DNA of 64,000 bases from positions 62,001 to 126,000 of the forward strand of contig NW_025408683.1 of assembly GCF_020360975.1 (NCBI RefSeq). The letters run 5' to 3'. The translations under genes and the position numbers were made by a program. The notes below the pieces were generated by a model. That model ran no database searches. It had not been told where the DNA came from and worked only from the letters and a program-made list of their open reading frames with translations. This document shows positions 32,971 to 44,079 of the stretch, piece after piece. Position 1 is the first letter of the stretch. Every line of letters begins with the position of its first letter. The DNA is from Hirsutella rhossiliensis (lineage: Eukaryota; Ascomycota; Sordariomycetes; Hypocreales; Ophiocordycipitaceae).

Positions 32971-35900
32971 TCTCTATAAGTTAGGTAATAACTTCGAAAA
33001 ATCTTCGAAATTCTAATACGACCTCGAATTCTCTAAAATAGGCTCTAGGGATAAGTTCGAATTTGCTAAACTTAAGGGTAGTTCTAACTATACCTTCTAG
33101 GCTATTTAAATATAGGCTCTTTTAGTTAGAGAAAAGCTTTCTACTACTATATAGTAAGAAGATTACTCGAAAATAGAAGAAGCACTTACTTTGATTTTTC
33201 TTCGTATTAAAGATAGTCCTTTAACCTAAATAAAGCATATAGTAAATACTAAAGAGGCGTAGGATAGGTTAAAAAACCTATATAACCCTATTTCCTTTAC
33301 CTTAAATTACCTACTTATAAAGGAGCTTTTTAATACTTCGGTAGGGGATTTCGAATTCTTAGAAGGCTACCTAAATAAGGTAAAAGAGGTATTCGAAGAG
33401 CTAAAAGCACGGAATATTATAATTCCGGAAGTAGTTATTATAGCTTGGATTTTAAACAGCCTTTCGGGCTCGTTTTCTAGCTATATAACTAATATAACGT
33501 AAGCTCTTCGAAATAACTTAGAAGCTTTTAATCTAAAGTCTCTCTCTAGTAGTCTTATAGACGAATTTAAGAGGACTACGTCTCTAGAAAATCCTCCTAA
33601 GTAGGCTTTCTTTACTAAGAAGCCCTAGAAAAAGATAAAAATTATATTATAATGCACTTACTATAAGAAGAAAGGGCATCTAGTTAAAGATTGCTACTAT
33701 CTTTACCTAGAAAAGGCCCTTAAAGGCTTTTCTAAAAATTTAAAAAATTAAAATAAAGGAATACCTTCTAAGAGGCCTAGAAAACCTTCTATAGAAGGAA
33801 ATCCTATCGAATTAGACTCTTACGTCGATAAGAAGACGAAAAAACCCTCTTCTCTATATATATTAAAAGCAGAAAAAATAGAAATCGATAATTAAACGGA
33901 CGAAGAACCGGAAATCGATTTTTCTATTCCTCCTCTTACCCCTAGAGGCTATAAAAGCTCCGAAGAAGAAGTAGAGGTATATATCTCTTCGAATATCCTT
34001 AAAAAAGCCGTATTTAATAATAGGCAAATAGGACCTTTAAATTCCTCTTAAATTAAAGACCTTATATATAAGGTAAAAGAGAAGGAAATCCCTTATAAAA
34101 CCTTAGAAAATAGAAATTTCTATAATTTTATATATAATATTAGTGCTACTAGGTATATAGTATCGGAAAAGAAATTCCTTATTAATTTTCGAACTATCTC
34201 TACTAAGGTTAATTAGGGAAAGGCATCCTATATAATTATTAAAGGCTACGGAGATCTTTTTTTTAGATTTCTAAAAAATAAAAGGCTATTTATCTTAAGA
34301 AACTACCTTTTTATACCTAAATTAAGGGTAAATATTATAAGCTAATCGTATTTTAAAAATACTTATGCCTTTATTAATAGCAAGGAAATTTTCCTACTAG
34401 ATAACTAAGCTAATATTATATTTAAAGGAAAATAGTAAGATAACCTTTATATCTTCTCTTTAGAAATTCCTTTCTTAAAGAAGAAGACATTCCTATATAA
34501 TATTAATAATATAAGGAATAATATAAAGGACCTTAACCTTTATTTATAGCATTTAAGGCTAGGATATATAAGTCTTAAAGCCTTACTAGAAACCTTTAAA
34601 AGATATAATAAAGATATAACTATCCTTAAAAAGGATATTATAAAAATTAAAGAATGCAAGGCTTATATTAAAGTAAAGGCAACTAATAAGAGGAATAAAT
34701 CCCTATCTAATAAGGTATATAATTACCTTAATAGAGTTACTATTAATATTTAGGGACCTATAAAGACCCCTACTTATAATAAATACACCTCCTTTATATC
34801 CTTTTTAGATATAGGGATAAGATATTTAGAAATATCTTTAATAAAATCTAAGGCAGAACCCCTAGATAAATTCTTAGAATATAAAGCCTTAGTTAAAAAT
34901 AACCGGGATAATACTACTATAAAGGAAGTTTTTTTAGATAACGTAAAAGAATTCCTATATAAAATAAAACCCTACTACTTAAGAAAGGGAATAAAATATT
35001 ATACTAGCCCTCCTAGGACTCCCGAATTAAACGGAGTAATAGAGAGGATTAATAGGACTATTTTAAATAAAGTCCGAGCTATTTTATTTACGGTAAAACT
35101 GCCTAAATATCTATAGGGAGAAGCTGTTTTAATAGTAGCCTATTTATAAAATAGGACCCCTTACTTACGAATAAGCTTCTAAACTCCTATAAAGAAGAAG
35201 GAAAATAAATCTCTAGCCTTAGAAGACTTAGAGAAAATTAAGACCTTTGGAAGTACTATTTATTATAAAAATAAAGACCCCTTAGATAAGCTAGAGATAA
35301 GAGCTTATAAGGGTATTATTATAGGCTATACTAAAAATGCTTATAAAATATATAACTTTTCGAAAAGAAAGGTAATAATTTCTAGAGATATTATTATCCT
35401 AGAAAATAAATTTATAGAAAATTAAAAGGAAGAAGACCTTAAGGACTTTAACTTTAATACCTTACCTTCTATAAATAAGGTCCCGGATAACTATTTATAA
35501 AGGGAACCTATATATAAAGAAGGCAATAACTCTTCTTTAAAAGAAGAGGAAAATAACCCTCTTATAGAGAAAGAAGATAACCCTCCTATAGAGAAGGAAG
35601 ATAACCCTCCTATAGAGAAGGAAGATAACCCTCTTATAGAGAAGGAAGATAACCCTTTTATAAAAAAGGGAAATAATCCTCTTTTAGAAAAGGGATTAAA
35701 TAAGGATCTAAAATCCGTATTAATATACCTAAGAAGCTAAACGGATTTTATAAAGACTATATCGTATACCCCGAAATAAACACTATATTAAATAGTAAAA
35801 GTAAAGAGATTATTTTATCTTTACTAGAAAATAAGGATCCTATAGAGCCTAAAACATATAAATAGGCTATAAATAGCTTAGAAGCTATAAAATAGAAAAG

Positions 35901-37860
35901 AGCTATGTTTCTAGAAATAGAAGAGCTCTTAAACTAAAATACCTAGGAATTAAAGCCTCTTCCTAGTAATAGGGAGGCCCTAGGCGGCCGTTAGGTCTAT
36001 AAAATAAAGCGGGATAATAATAATAATATTATTAAATATAAAGCCCGCTATATAGTATAAGGATTTAATTAGGTCTATAGCCTAGATTATTTAGAAACCT
36101 TTTCTACGATAGTAAGACCCGAATTTATTAGAATACTACTTATAATAGCTATTTCTAATAATTATACTCTACTATAATACGATATAAAAAATGCCTTTAT
36201 ATATACCGAAATAGATACGGATATTTATATAAAAATCCCTATAGGCTACGAAGAGCTAATACTTAAAGACTAGTTTAATAAAAACTAGTATAAGTATAAT
36301 ATTAGCTATTTATAGTTTCTAGAGCTATATAAAAAGAAAAGGCTAGTAGTAAAATTAAAGAAAGTATTATACGGCCTTAAATAAAGCCTAAAGCTCTAGT
36401 ATAACTATCTTAGCTCTATATTAGCTAAGATAGGATTTTCGGCCCTTCCTATAGATAAAGGGGTATTTATAAATACGCAATATAAAATTGCGATAGCAAT
36501 CTACGTAGATAACCTCTTAATAATAGGGCCTAATAGAGGTATAATAAATAGTCTGCTTAAAAAAGTAGTAGATTATATAAAGGTTTAGCCTCTAGGCGAA
36601 CTAAAAGACTTCTTAGGAATATATATAATTATAAACTAGAGTAGAAAGGAGATATTTATATCCTAGGAAAAGTATACTTATAATAAAATACGAGAATATA
36701 ATAAAGAAGACTTAGGGACTTCTAATACGCCTACTATAGTAGGAGTAAAGCTTAAAAAGGCTACTATAACGCCTTCGTAAAAAGAAATCCTTATTTACTA
36801 AAGGGAAATAGGGGCTCTATTATATCTAGCTATAATAAGCAAGCTAGACATTTTATATACTATTATTTCCTATACTAGATTTACTTCTAAACTAGATAAT
36901 ACGTATTTTAAAGCGTTAAATACTATCTAGAAATATTTAAATAAATATCTTAACCTAGGGATAATTTATTATTATAATATCCCTTATACTTATAATTTTA
37001 TAAAAGGTTATTCCGACGCTAGCTAGGCGTTTAACCTTATAGATAGAAAATCCGTTTCCGGATACTATTTCTATATTTATAAAAATATTATACGTTAGGC
37101 CTACTAGAAGCAAAAATCTATAGCCCTATTAACCTACGAAGCTAAATTTATTGCCCTTAGGGAGGCTAATAAAGAAGCTTTATATCTAAATCGGCTATTT
37201 TATACGATAAATAATAGCTTATCTATTAGAATTCCTAATACTATACCTCTTATCTTAACGGATAACGAGGCAGCTATTAAATTAGCTGAAAATCTAGAAT
37301 TTTATAAAAAGATAAAGTATATAGATATTGCTTACTTCTATACCTAAGAAAATATTAGGGAAAAGAAGATTCGGATTTTCTATATTAAATCCGAAGATAA
37401 TATTGCCGGTATATTTACTAAGGAACTAAGAAGAGAAAAATTCTCTAAGTTCTAAGAGCTTCTTTCCTTAGGGAATTAAAGAGCCTTAAAAGAAAAGCTT
37501 ATATCTCCTTAATAGAGGTTTTTTAGCTATCTTTTACTTTCTTAGCTTTTCCTTTATATATAACTAATAGGTTTTTCCTTTAAAAAGGTTTCCTATTAAT
37601 AAAAAACAACTTATAAAAATAGGGTTTTTCCTTATTAAAAGGTTTCCTATAATAATAACTCTATAGGGCTTTTTTCCTTATAAAGGTTTACCTAAAAAAA
37701 AGAGAAATAATTATAACTATAACTAGGATTTTTCCTACTAAGGTTTTTCTTAGAAAGGGTTTTAAAGTTTTTCCTTTATATTCCTATTATATACCTTATT
37801 CTTAATAAGGATAATTCTACTATAAAAGAAATAACTAGTAAAGAGCACTATTTACCTAGT
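32971..37860 (+). pseudogene. Copia gag-pol remnant, family B
   Basis: The most complete pol remnant in the window. A gag zinc knuckle lies at 33653-33694 (CTYYKKKGHLVKDC, second Cys now Tyr). The pre-integrase HLRLGYI lies near 34548. Reverse transcriptase shows DIKNAFIYTEIDTDIYIKIP near 36180-36240 and YVDN at 36502-36513 (second Asp now Asn). RNase H appears as GYSDAS near 37010 and DRKSVSGYYF near 37045, and the C-terminus as NIAGIFTKEL near 37400 (Copia consensus ADIFTKPL). Tryptophan and glutamine codons are mostly stops (TGG to TAG, CAA to TAA). Confidence 0.88.
35553..35695 (+). repeat. Six tandem copies of a 24-bp unit inside family B pol
   Basis: Units start at 35553, 35577, 35601, 35625, 35649 and 35673 and encode an acidic DNPPIEKE-like octapeptide between integrase and reverse transcriptase. 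Units 1-4 are nearly identical, 5 and 6 diverged. Confidence 0.85.
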
Positions 37861-37876
37861 ACTCTTTAAGGGAGGC

Positions 37877-38573
37877 TATAAGAATATACCCTTATATTCC
37901 TATTTTACTATTATAAAGAAATAATAGGTATAGGGAGGCTTTATAGAATAAGCTAGTAAAAAGAGGCTCTATAATATAGTCTAAGGGAATAACCCTTAAA
38001 AGATAAAGACCTCTACTAGATATCTATACCTTCCTCTAAGAAAAGCGGGTTAGGATAAGCCTATCCTTATAATTAGAAATATATATAAAATGCATAAGTT
38101 AATTATAAGTAGAACGGATACCCTATTGCCTATTTTAGCCTAGCGGTTCTAAAGATATCCGCGATACGAGAATAGGTAGGGCATAGAACATTCTAGTTAA
38201 ATCCACTACTTATACTAGAACCTATAGTCTTACGTTAACTATCACGCTATAATTAGACTACCTACTAAGTTAAGAAGATATACTATAGATAGAGCCTTTT
38301 AAGCACTATAGAATATACTAGAAAGCTAACTAATTAGTCTACTAGTAGGCGAGCAATAGTCTATAAAAGACGAAGGATTTCCCTAGGAGTAGTAGATAGA
38401 ATAAGTAAGTTTATATATATCTTTTACAACGCTATTCTTTTAATATATTATTTAGCCCCTTATATGCTCGTTATAAATTCCGGACGAAATCCTACCCTAT
38501 ACTCCTTCGACCGATCTTTCCCTATATATTATCGAATACCCGATTCTACGCTTATTACTTATACCTTCTTATA
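37877..38573 (+). repeat. LTR of family B, right copy
   Basis: The same 697-bp length as the left copy, with scattered C/T and G/A differences. Divergence between the two is almost all of the RIP type. Confidence 0.92.
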
Positions 38574-41500
38574 AGAGCCCTCCGATTATCCCCTATAAAA
38601 ATTAGCTATTCTTAACTCTAGTACTTCCCTTAATATCTATAATATACTCTTATAATTCCGGTCCTTTAAAAAGGTATAGAGGGAATACCTTATTACCGGG
38701 GAATTAACTATACGGATGAAGGGATATAAAAGGGTGAATTTTACGATGAAATTACTTAACGGGTTTATATAAATTCTTCGACGAAAAAGGGTAGCTTTTT
38801 ACCCTCGATTTTTAATAAGCTTAATTTCCTTCCGCCTTCTTTAAGAGGAAGGAATCTTCTAGGATACGACGTCTAAGCCTATAAGGCTAGTCTAGAAGAA
38901 TTAGACTATTAGGCTTATTAAGGAAAAATTCGGTTAATTTATTCTCGAATTCCGACCTATCCTTAGGAAGGAACTACTTAAGAAGTTAGCTTTCCCTATT
39001 AAGAGGAATAGGCCTACTATAAAGGACCCTCTTTTAATAGCCTAAGGAGACGGTCTTCTTTAATACGTATAACTTAGTTACCCGGGCCTCCTAGCGTTAT
39101 ATAAGCTAGGCTAATAATAGGGCGTACTAATAAGGGGACTAAAGACCGTTAAATATAAATACTATAGCTAAGGAAAGACTAAGAGACGAATTTCTAAACG
39201 AACCCCTTTATAGCTAGACTAGCCGTATAAGGAAATTTAGGTTAACTAGACCGATGTCTCTAAGGACTAGGAAAGCTTTATTAGGGTAATGTTTTTTATA
39301 GACGCTTTTTTAAGGATAGTTTTCCCTTATTTCTTACGGACCTACCTAAGTAAGTATAACTAGTCTACTCTCTAAGACTTTATTAACTAGATAAAATCCT
39401 ACTTTAGCTATAAGGTAAAGAAGATATAGTCTAATAGAGAGCTATTTATAAAGGATATCTTAAATTAGCTTCGAAAAAAGGGTATTTTACCTATCCTATT
39501 AGCACTAAATACCTAGGCCTAGAACGGAGGGGCAGAAAGATTAAGGGGTACTATAATAGAAAGGGCCCGTATAATAAGACTTACTATAAAGCTTCCTTAT
39601 AACCTTTAAAGGGAAGTTATTAAGACCGCCTATTACCTATAAAACCGGACCCTTAGAGGGACTACCTAAAGAATAGACTAGAAATCCCCCCTTAAGCTCT
39701 TTATAAAGAAAAGGGCCTTACTAGCCTATCTTCTAGCCTACGGCTATAAGGTATACGTAATAACTACCGAAGTATAGCTAAAAAGGAAGAAGAAAAGAAA
39801 GCTTAATCCTAGAGCCTTTATTAGTTACCTCGTTAGTTATAATTCTATAAATATCTTCTAGATCTAGATTCCTTTTTTACGGAAGGTTATTTTAACTAGG
39901 GATATAATTTTCGGCGAATCTAGCTTCTTAAACGGAAAAAGGGATTAATAGCCCCTCTTACTCTTATAACGTTAGCTAATTTAAAAGATTTAAATCCCCC
40001 CTTCTTAATAGTCTTAAGAAGAGGTCTTAAATAAGGAAACGGAAGAAGAAACTAACGTTAAAGTAGTTAAAGATAATACCGACCTCGAAGAAAAAGAGGA
40101 AGCTACTAGATTAGATAATCTAAATAAAGAAGGAGACTATAGGAAAGTAGTAGAGCTAAAATACGCTTACCTTCCTACGCCTCCTCTTGTAGAATAAGAA
40201 GAAGATCTAAAAGTAGCTTTTTTAGTTAGTCTTCCTATCTTAACCCTTAAGGGGGTAGGAAAGGCACCTCTCTTAAAGGATTACCTAGCTGCCTTTTTAT
40301 CCTTACTTCGAGAAGTAAAGGAAGGTATAGGGCCTAATACGAAAGAAGACTAACCTCTCCTTTATTTCGATCGTTTTTCTAACTTTTATCTAACGCCTAT
40401 AGAAGACGGTTCCTATAGAGCGTTTATAGTAAGCTAGCTTTTTAAGCTACTATTAGTAAGGAAGGTATATAAAAGAGACCTCCCGGACCTACTAGTAAAC
40501 TAAAAGCAGCTAGAAAAACACCCCTTTAAAGACTAGTTTTTCTAGGCCTAGAAAGACTACCTAGCCTTATATAAAGAGATAGGGTCTTTTAAAGAGGTCC
40601 TTAAGGAAAAAGTAAGAGGAAAATAGGTCCTTAGCTATAAGTAGGTCTTTATCTATAAGACTAATAAATATAGCTTCCTTTAAATATATAAGGCCTAGCT
40701 AGTTATTTTCGGGAACTAGTAGGAAAAAGGGGATTTACCTACTAAGGCAACTACCCTAGTAGGGATATCTTTTTAGACCCTTATAGCTATAGTAGTAGAA
40801 TTCGACCTCGAGCTCGCTTAGATAGATATAGTTAACGCCTTTATTAACTACCTACTTAAGGAAGAAGAAGTTATCTATATACGCCTTCTACTAGGCTTTT
40901 AATAGCTAGGAAAGGTTCTATAGCTTAAGAAAGCTCTATATAGACTATAAAGATTACCCCTTCTTTAGTAATAGCATTTAATAGGTTCCCTTAAAGCCTT
41001 AGGCTTTAAGATAGTCCCTTAAGAACTATATATAATATAGAAGGGTAAAATTATAGTCTTCTTTTACGTTAATAATATTATCTAGGCCTACTTAAAAGAG
41101 AAAGAAGCTACTACTAAGAAGGCTATATAAGGCCTATAATAAAGGTATAAGATAACTAAGCTAAGGGAGCTAAAGTAGTTCCTAGGGATACGAATCCTTT
41201 AGAATAGGTCCTAATAGACTATCTAGCTTACCTAAGACGCCTATATCGATAAGGTCGCTTATAAATTCCTCCTTAATTCCCTTAATAAGAAGCTTTCCTT
41301 TACGCCTATATTAAATAAAGAGCTTTTACCTAATCCGTCCTTTTAAGCTAGGGAGTAAGAAAACCACTGATATTAATAGAAGGTAGGCTCCTTACTTTTT
41401 TTTAGCTATTTCTACTAGACCGGATATCTCTTTTACGGTCTCCTAGCTAGCTAGGTATAACTAGAATCCTAGCCCTAGGCACTAAGAAGTTATAGACTAA

Positions 41501-42401
41501 GCTATCCTTTATCTTTATTTAACGAGATTATATAGTCTACGCCTAGGAAGGTAAGGAAGGAAGAAATTAGCTACCGAAATCTTCTTTTATTTAAGCGATT
41601 TATTATTTACGGATAATTCCTTAGATAGAAAGAGCTTATAGGGGTATATTATATCCCTTTTTAAAGGAACTATTACTTAGAGAGCTTTAAAGTAAGCTAC
41701 CGTTATAACTTTTAGTATAGAAGGAAGGCTACTAGCTCTTTTAAAAGCATTAAACGAAGCGATTTTCCTTAGCTAGCTACTAATATCTCTATAACTATAA
41801 ATTCCGACCCTATTAGCTATAGAATATAATAATATATAGACTATATAAATTCTTATAGAAAATAGTAAGCTATTAACTTAGCTATAGTATATCGATATCT
41901 ATTAGTATTAGTTATAATAAGAGGTCTAAAGGGGACTTAATTCCGTCTATTAAGTTTTAATAGTATTAATAAAAGCCGATAGTCTTATAAAGCCCTTACT
42001 AAAGTAGAAGCTAGCTGTCTTTTTATAGTAAATTAGGCTAGAAGACGTTTAAGAGAAGCTATCCTTAGAGGCCCGCCTTAAGAGTCTATAAGAGGAGCTA
42101 ATAGTCTATACGAGAAGGTAACGTCTATAGCCGAAGAAAAGGAAGAGGTCTTCCCTTTAGAGGGCCCCCTATTTAATTAGGTTTCTCCCTTCTAAGAAGG
42201 CCCCCTTTTTTATAGGACTTTCCCCTCTTTAGGCCCCTATTCCTTAAGTAGGTCTAAAAGAGCCTAGGGACCTAAAAGGGCCCCTGCTTTCCTTAAGTAA
42301 AGGGATAAGTATAGAGCTAAGAACCTCCTCTATACGCTTACTAACCCGAAGCTATATTAGCTATACCCTTACTATAAGGGCAGGCTATAGCTAAGGGGGT
42401 A

Positions 42402-42886
42402 TATCGTAAAGCATAGCTTAATTTCGTAGTTCTTAGAGATATCCCTTAGTAAGAGGGACTAAGGAAGCTAAAAACACCTAGTATAGAAGAAGAAAGAAGG
42501 AGCTAAAAAGAGGTATAGAAAGGAGGGTAGGGGTATAAGGGGAAGTAGAAGTAGCGATAGCTTCCTATAGAGGTAGCGAGAGATAAGATAGATATACTAG
42601 CAACGGCTAGAAAAGAGGGGAAAAACCGGTAAAAAGCTTAGTAGTTAAAAGGATATTAGTAGCTTCTTTAAGTAAGATCTTCTTTATTAATTAAGATACT
42701 AGATAGGTATAAAGAGGGGCGTTAGATAGAGGAAAGAAGGATAATTAAGGTAATATAATAATTACTTCCTTACCGTAATTACTGCCCTTATAAGAATTTA
42801 ATATCTCTGCCTAGCCTATCCGACCCCTTACTTTTAATTTCACCTTTATATATTTTTATATACTTTTTATATCTCTCTTCGCGAGA
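42402..42886 (+). repeat. LTR of family C, right copy of C1
   Basis: Starts TATCGTAAAGC after AAGGGGGTA and ends CTTCGCGAGA. It is 485 bp; the extra bases against the left copy lie about 70 bases in, around AACACCTAGTATAG. Confidence 0.82.
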
Positions 42887-43400
42887 ATTATATAAGTTAA
42901 TAAGTAGTATATTAATTATAAGTAAAATCCTATACTATAGAGTAAGAATCGCTTATTATTTTATATATTACTATATATTAAACGGGTTGCCGGTTATCGT
43001 ATAATCGGGAATCGAAGGAATAGAGCTACCTTAAAATACTATTTAAGACCTCTTAAGAATACTAGCACGACTAACCTCCTTTAAACATAAATATTAGTAG
43101 AACTAAGATATTTCTAGCTATACTTAAGGTATTACTAAATTCCTTAGTCTTAGGGCTATATAGTAGTCTAAATTCGGTCTTAAAAGGTTCTTCTATTTAG
43201 CTATAATTATCTATATAAGGTAGTATATCCGCTAGTAGATAGAGATAGAATTATTAACTTTAATACCTCTTTTATATACTAATATACTACTAATAAATTC
43301 CGTTGAAAATCCTACCTTATACTCCTTCTTCCCCTTTACTACGTAGTCTTACGTAATTCCTTAATATCCTAAAATTCCGCTTTTACCTATATACCTTAAA
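42887..43400 (+). repeat. LTR of family A, truncated right copy
   Basis: Begins at the base equivalent to position 54 of the left LTR (ATTATATAAG) and runs to its end, followed by the AGTAG duplication. The first 53 bp are missing at the junction with C1. Confidence 0.82.
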
Positions 43401-43405
43401 AGTAG

Positions 43406-44079
43406 AGATAAAGATATATTAAGTAAAGAAATCTCTAAGACTTATATTAATAACCTAAGACCCTTAGAGCTATATATAGGACTAATAATTAGATAATTCC
43501 GCGGTTAATTACTTTACTAATCCTTAGCCGTATACTATAAGTAATTTAGTTATATACCCTTATCTTTATTAAAATAAATTTCTAGGGCGTAAACTTATTA
43601 TTCTATTTTATTTATATAGCGATAGGTAGCTTTATAAAGCTAAGAATACTTAGAGGATAACGGTATTATTTAAAAAGATTTCTAGGGACATAATAATTAA
43701 AGTAGTAACTACCTTAATAGCTAGGGTTAGGAACCTAATAAGGTAATAGGCTTACCGGAAAATAAATAAATAAATAATACTTTTATTAGTAGTAAAGGAA
43801 AAGTAATAAACTAATACTAAAAAACCCTAAGCTCTTATTATCGGCCTTATAACTCTTAATACTAGCGACTTAGTTAAGAAACTATAATCCTTATATAATA
43901 CTTAAAAAGATATAAATAATAATAATAGTATAATTTAAACTATTTTAAAACCTTACTAAGACCTCTTACTTATATACGTACTAATAATACTAATATAAGT
44001 ATTAATAAGAGATACCTTAATAACCTTAACCTTAGCTCTCCTTTATATAGTAGCTTATATAAAACGCTTACCTTCCTTT
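43406..44079. repeat. RIP-degraded repeat, unclassified
   Basis: AT-rich, without readable motif or open frame. It may be the target into which the minus-strand LINE inserted, continuing at 50451-51925. Confidence 0.4.

Larger units (their letters stand above)
32258..38573 (+). mobile_element. Copia family B element, complete structure, RIP-inactivated
   Basis: 6,316 bp with two LTRs of 697 bp each (32258-32954 and 37877-38573) and a perfect AGAGC target duplication (32253-32257, 38574-38578). It has a primer-binding site after the left LTR and a purine tract AAGGGAGGC before the right. It interrupts the family C body at a point that is continuous in the C2 copy near 53905, so B inserted after C. 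Confidence 0.92.
30727..42401 (+). pseudogene. Copia gag-pol remnant, family C, interrupted by element B
   Basis: Coding remnants lie at 30727-32257 and 38574-42401. The gag part contains an Ala/Pro-rich low-complexity stretch near 31600-31780. Reverse transcriptase shows IDIVNAFINYLLKEEEVIYI near 40826-40890 and the active site as YVNN at 41065-41076, both Asp codons changed to Asn by G-to-A mutation. Stops occur every few dozen codons. Confidence 0.78.
30251..42886 (+). mobile_element. Copia family C element (C1), with family B nested inside
   Basis: Left LTR 30251-30726, right LTR 42402-42886, primer-binding site from 30727 (GTTATAAGCCTAGGAGG) and purine tract AAGGGGGTA before the right LTR. 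Removing the nested element at 32258-38573 leaves about 6.3 kb. The 5-bp flanks do not match (ATAGT on the left, ATTAT on the right), unlike the other insertions here. Confidence 0.82.
25874..43400 (+). mobile_element. Copia family A element, RIP-inactivated and split by a nested insertion
   Basis: The left LTR is 25874-26441 (568 bp) and the right LTR remnant is 42887-43400. The flanking target duplication AGTAG occurs at 25869-25873 and 43401-43405. The element's own sequence runs 25874-30250 and resumes at 42887; 30251-42886 is element C1. The stretch from late pol (RNase H) to the first 53 bp of the right LTR is missing, so the nested insertion is linked with a deletion of more than 1 kb. 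Confidence 0.85.
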
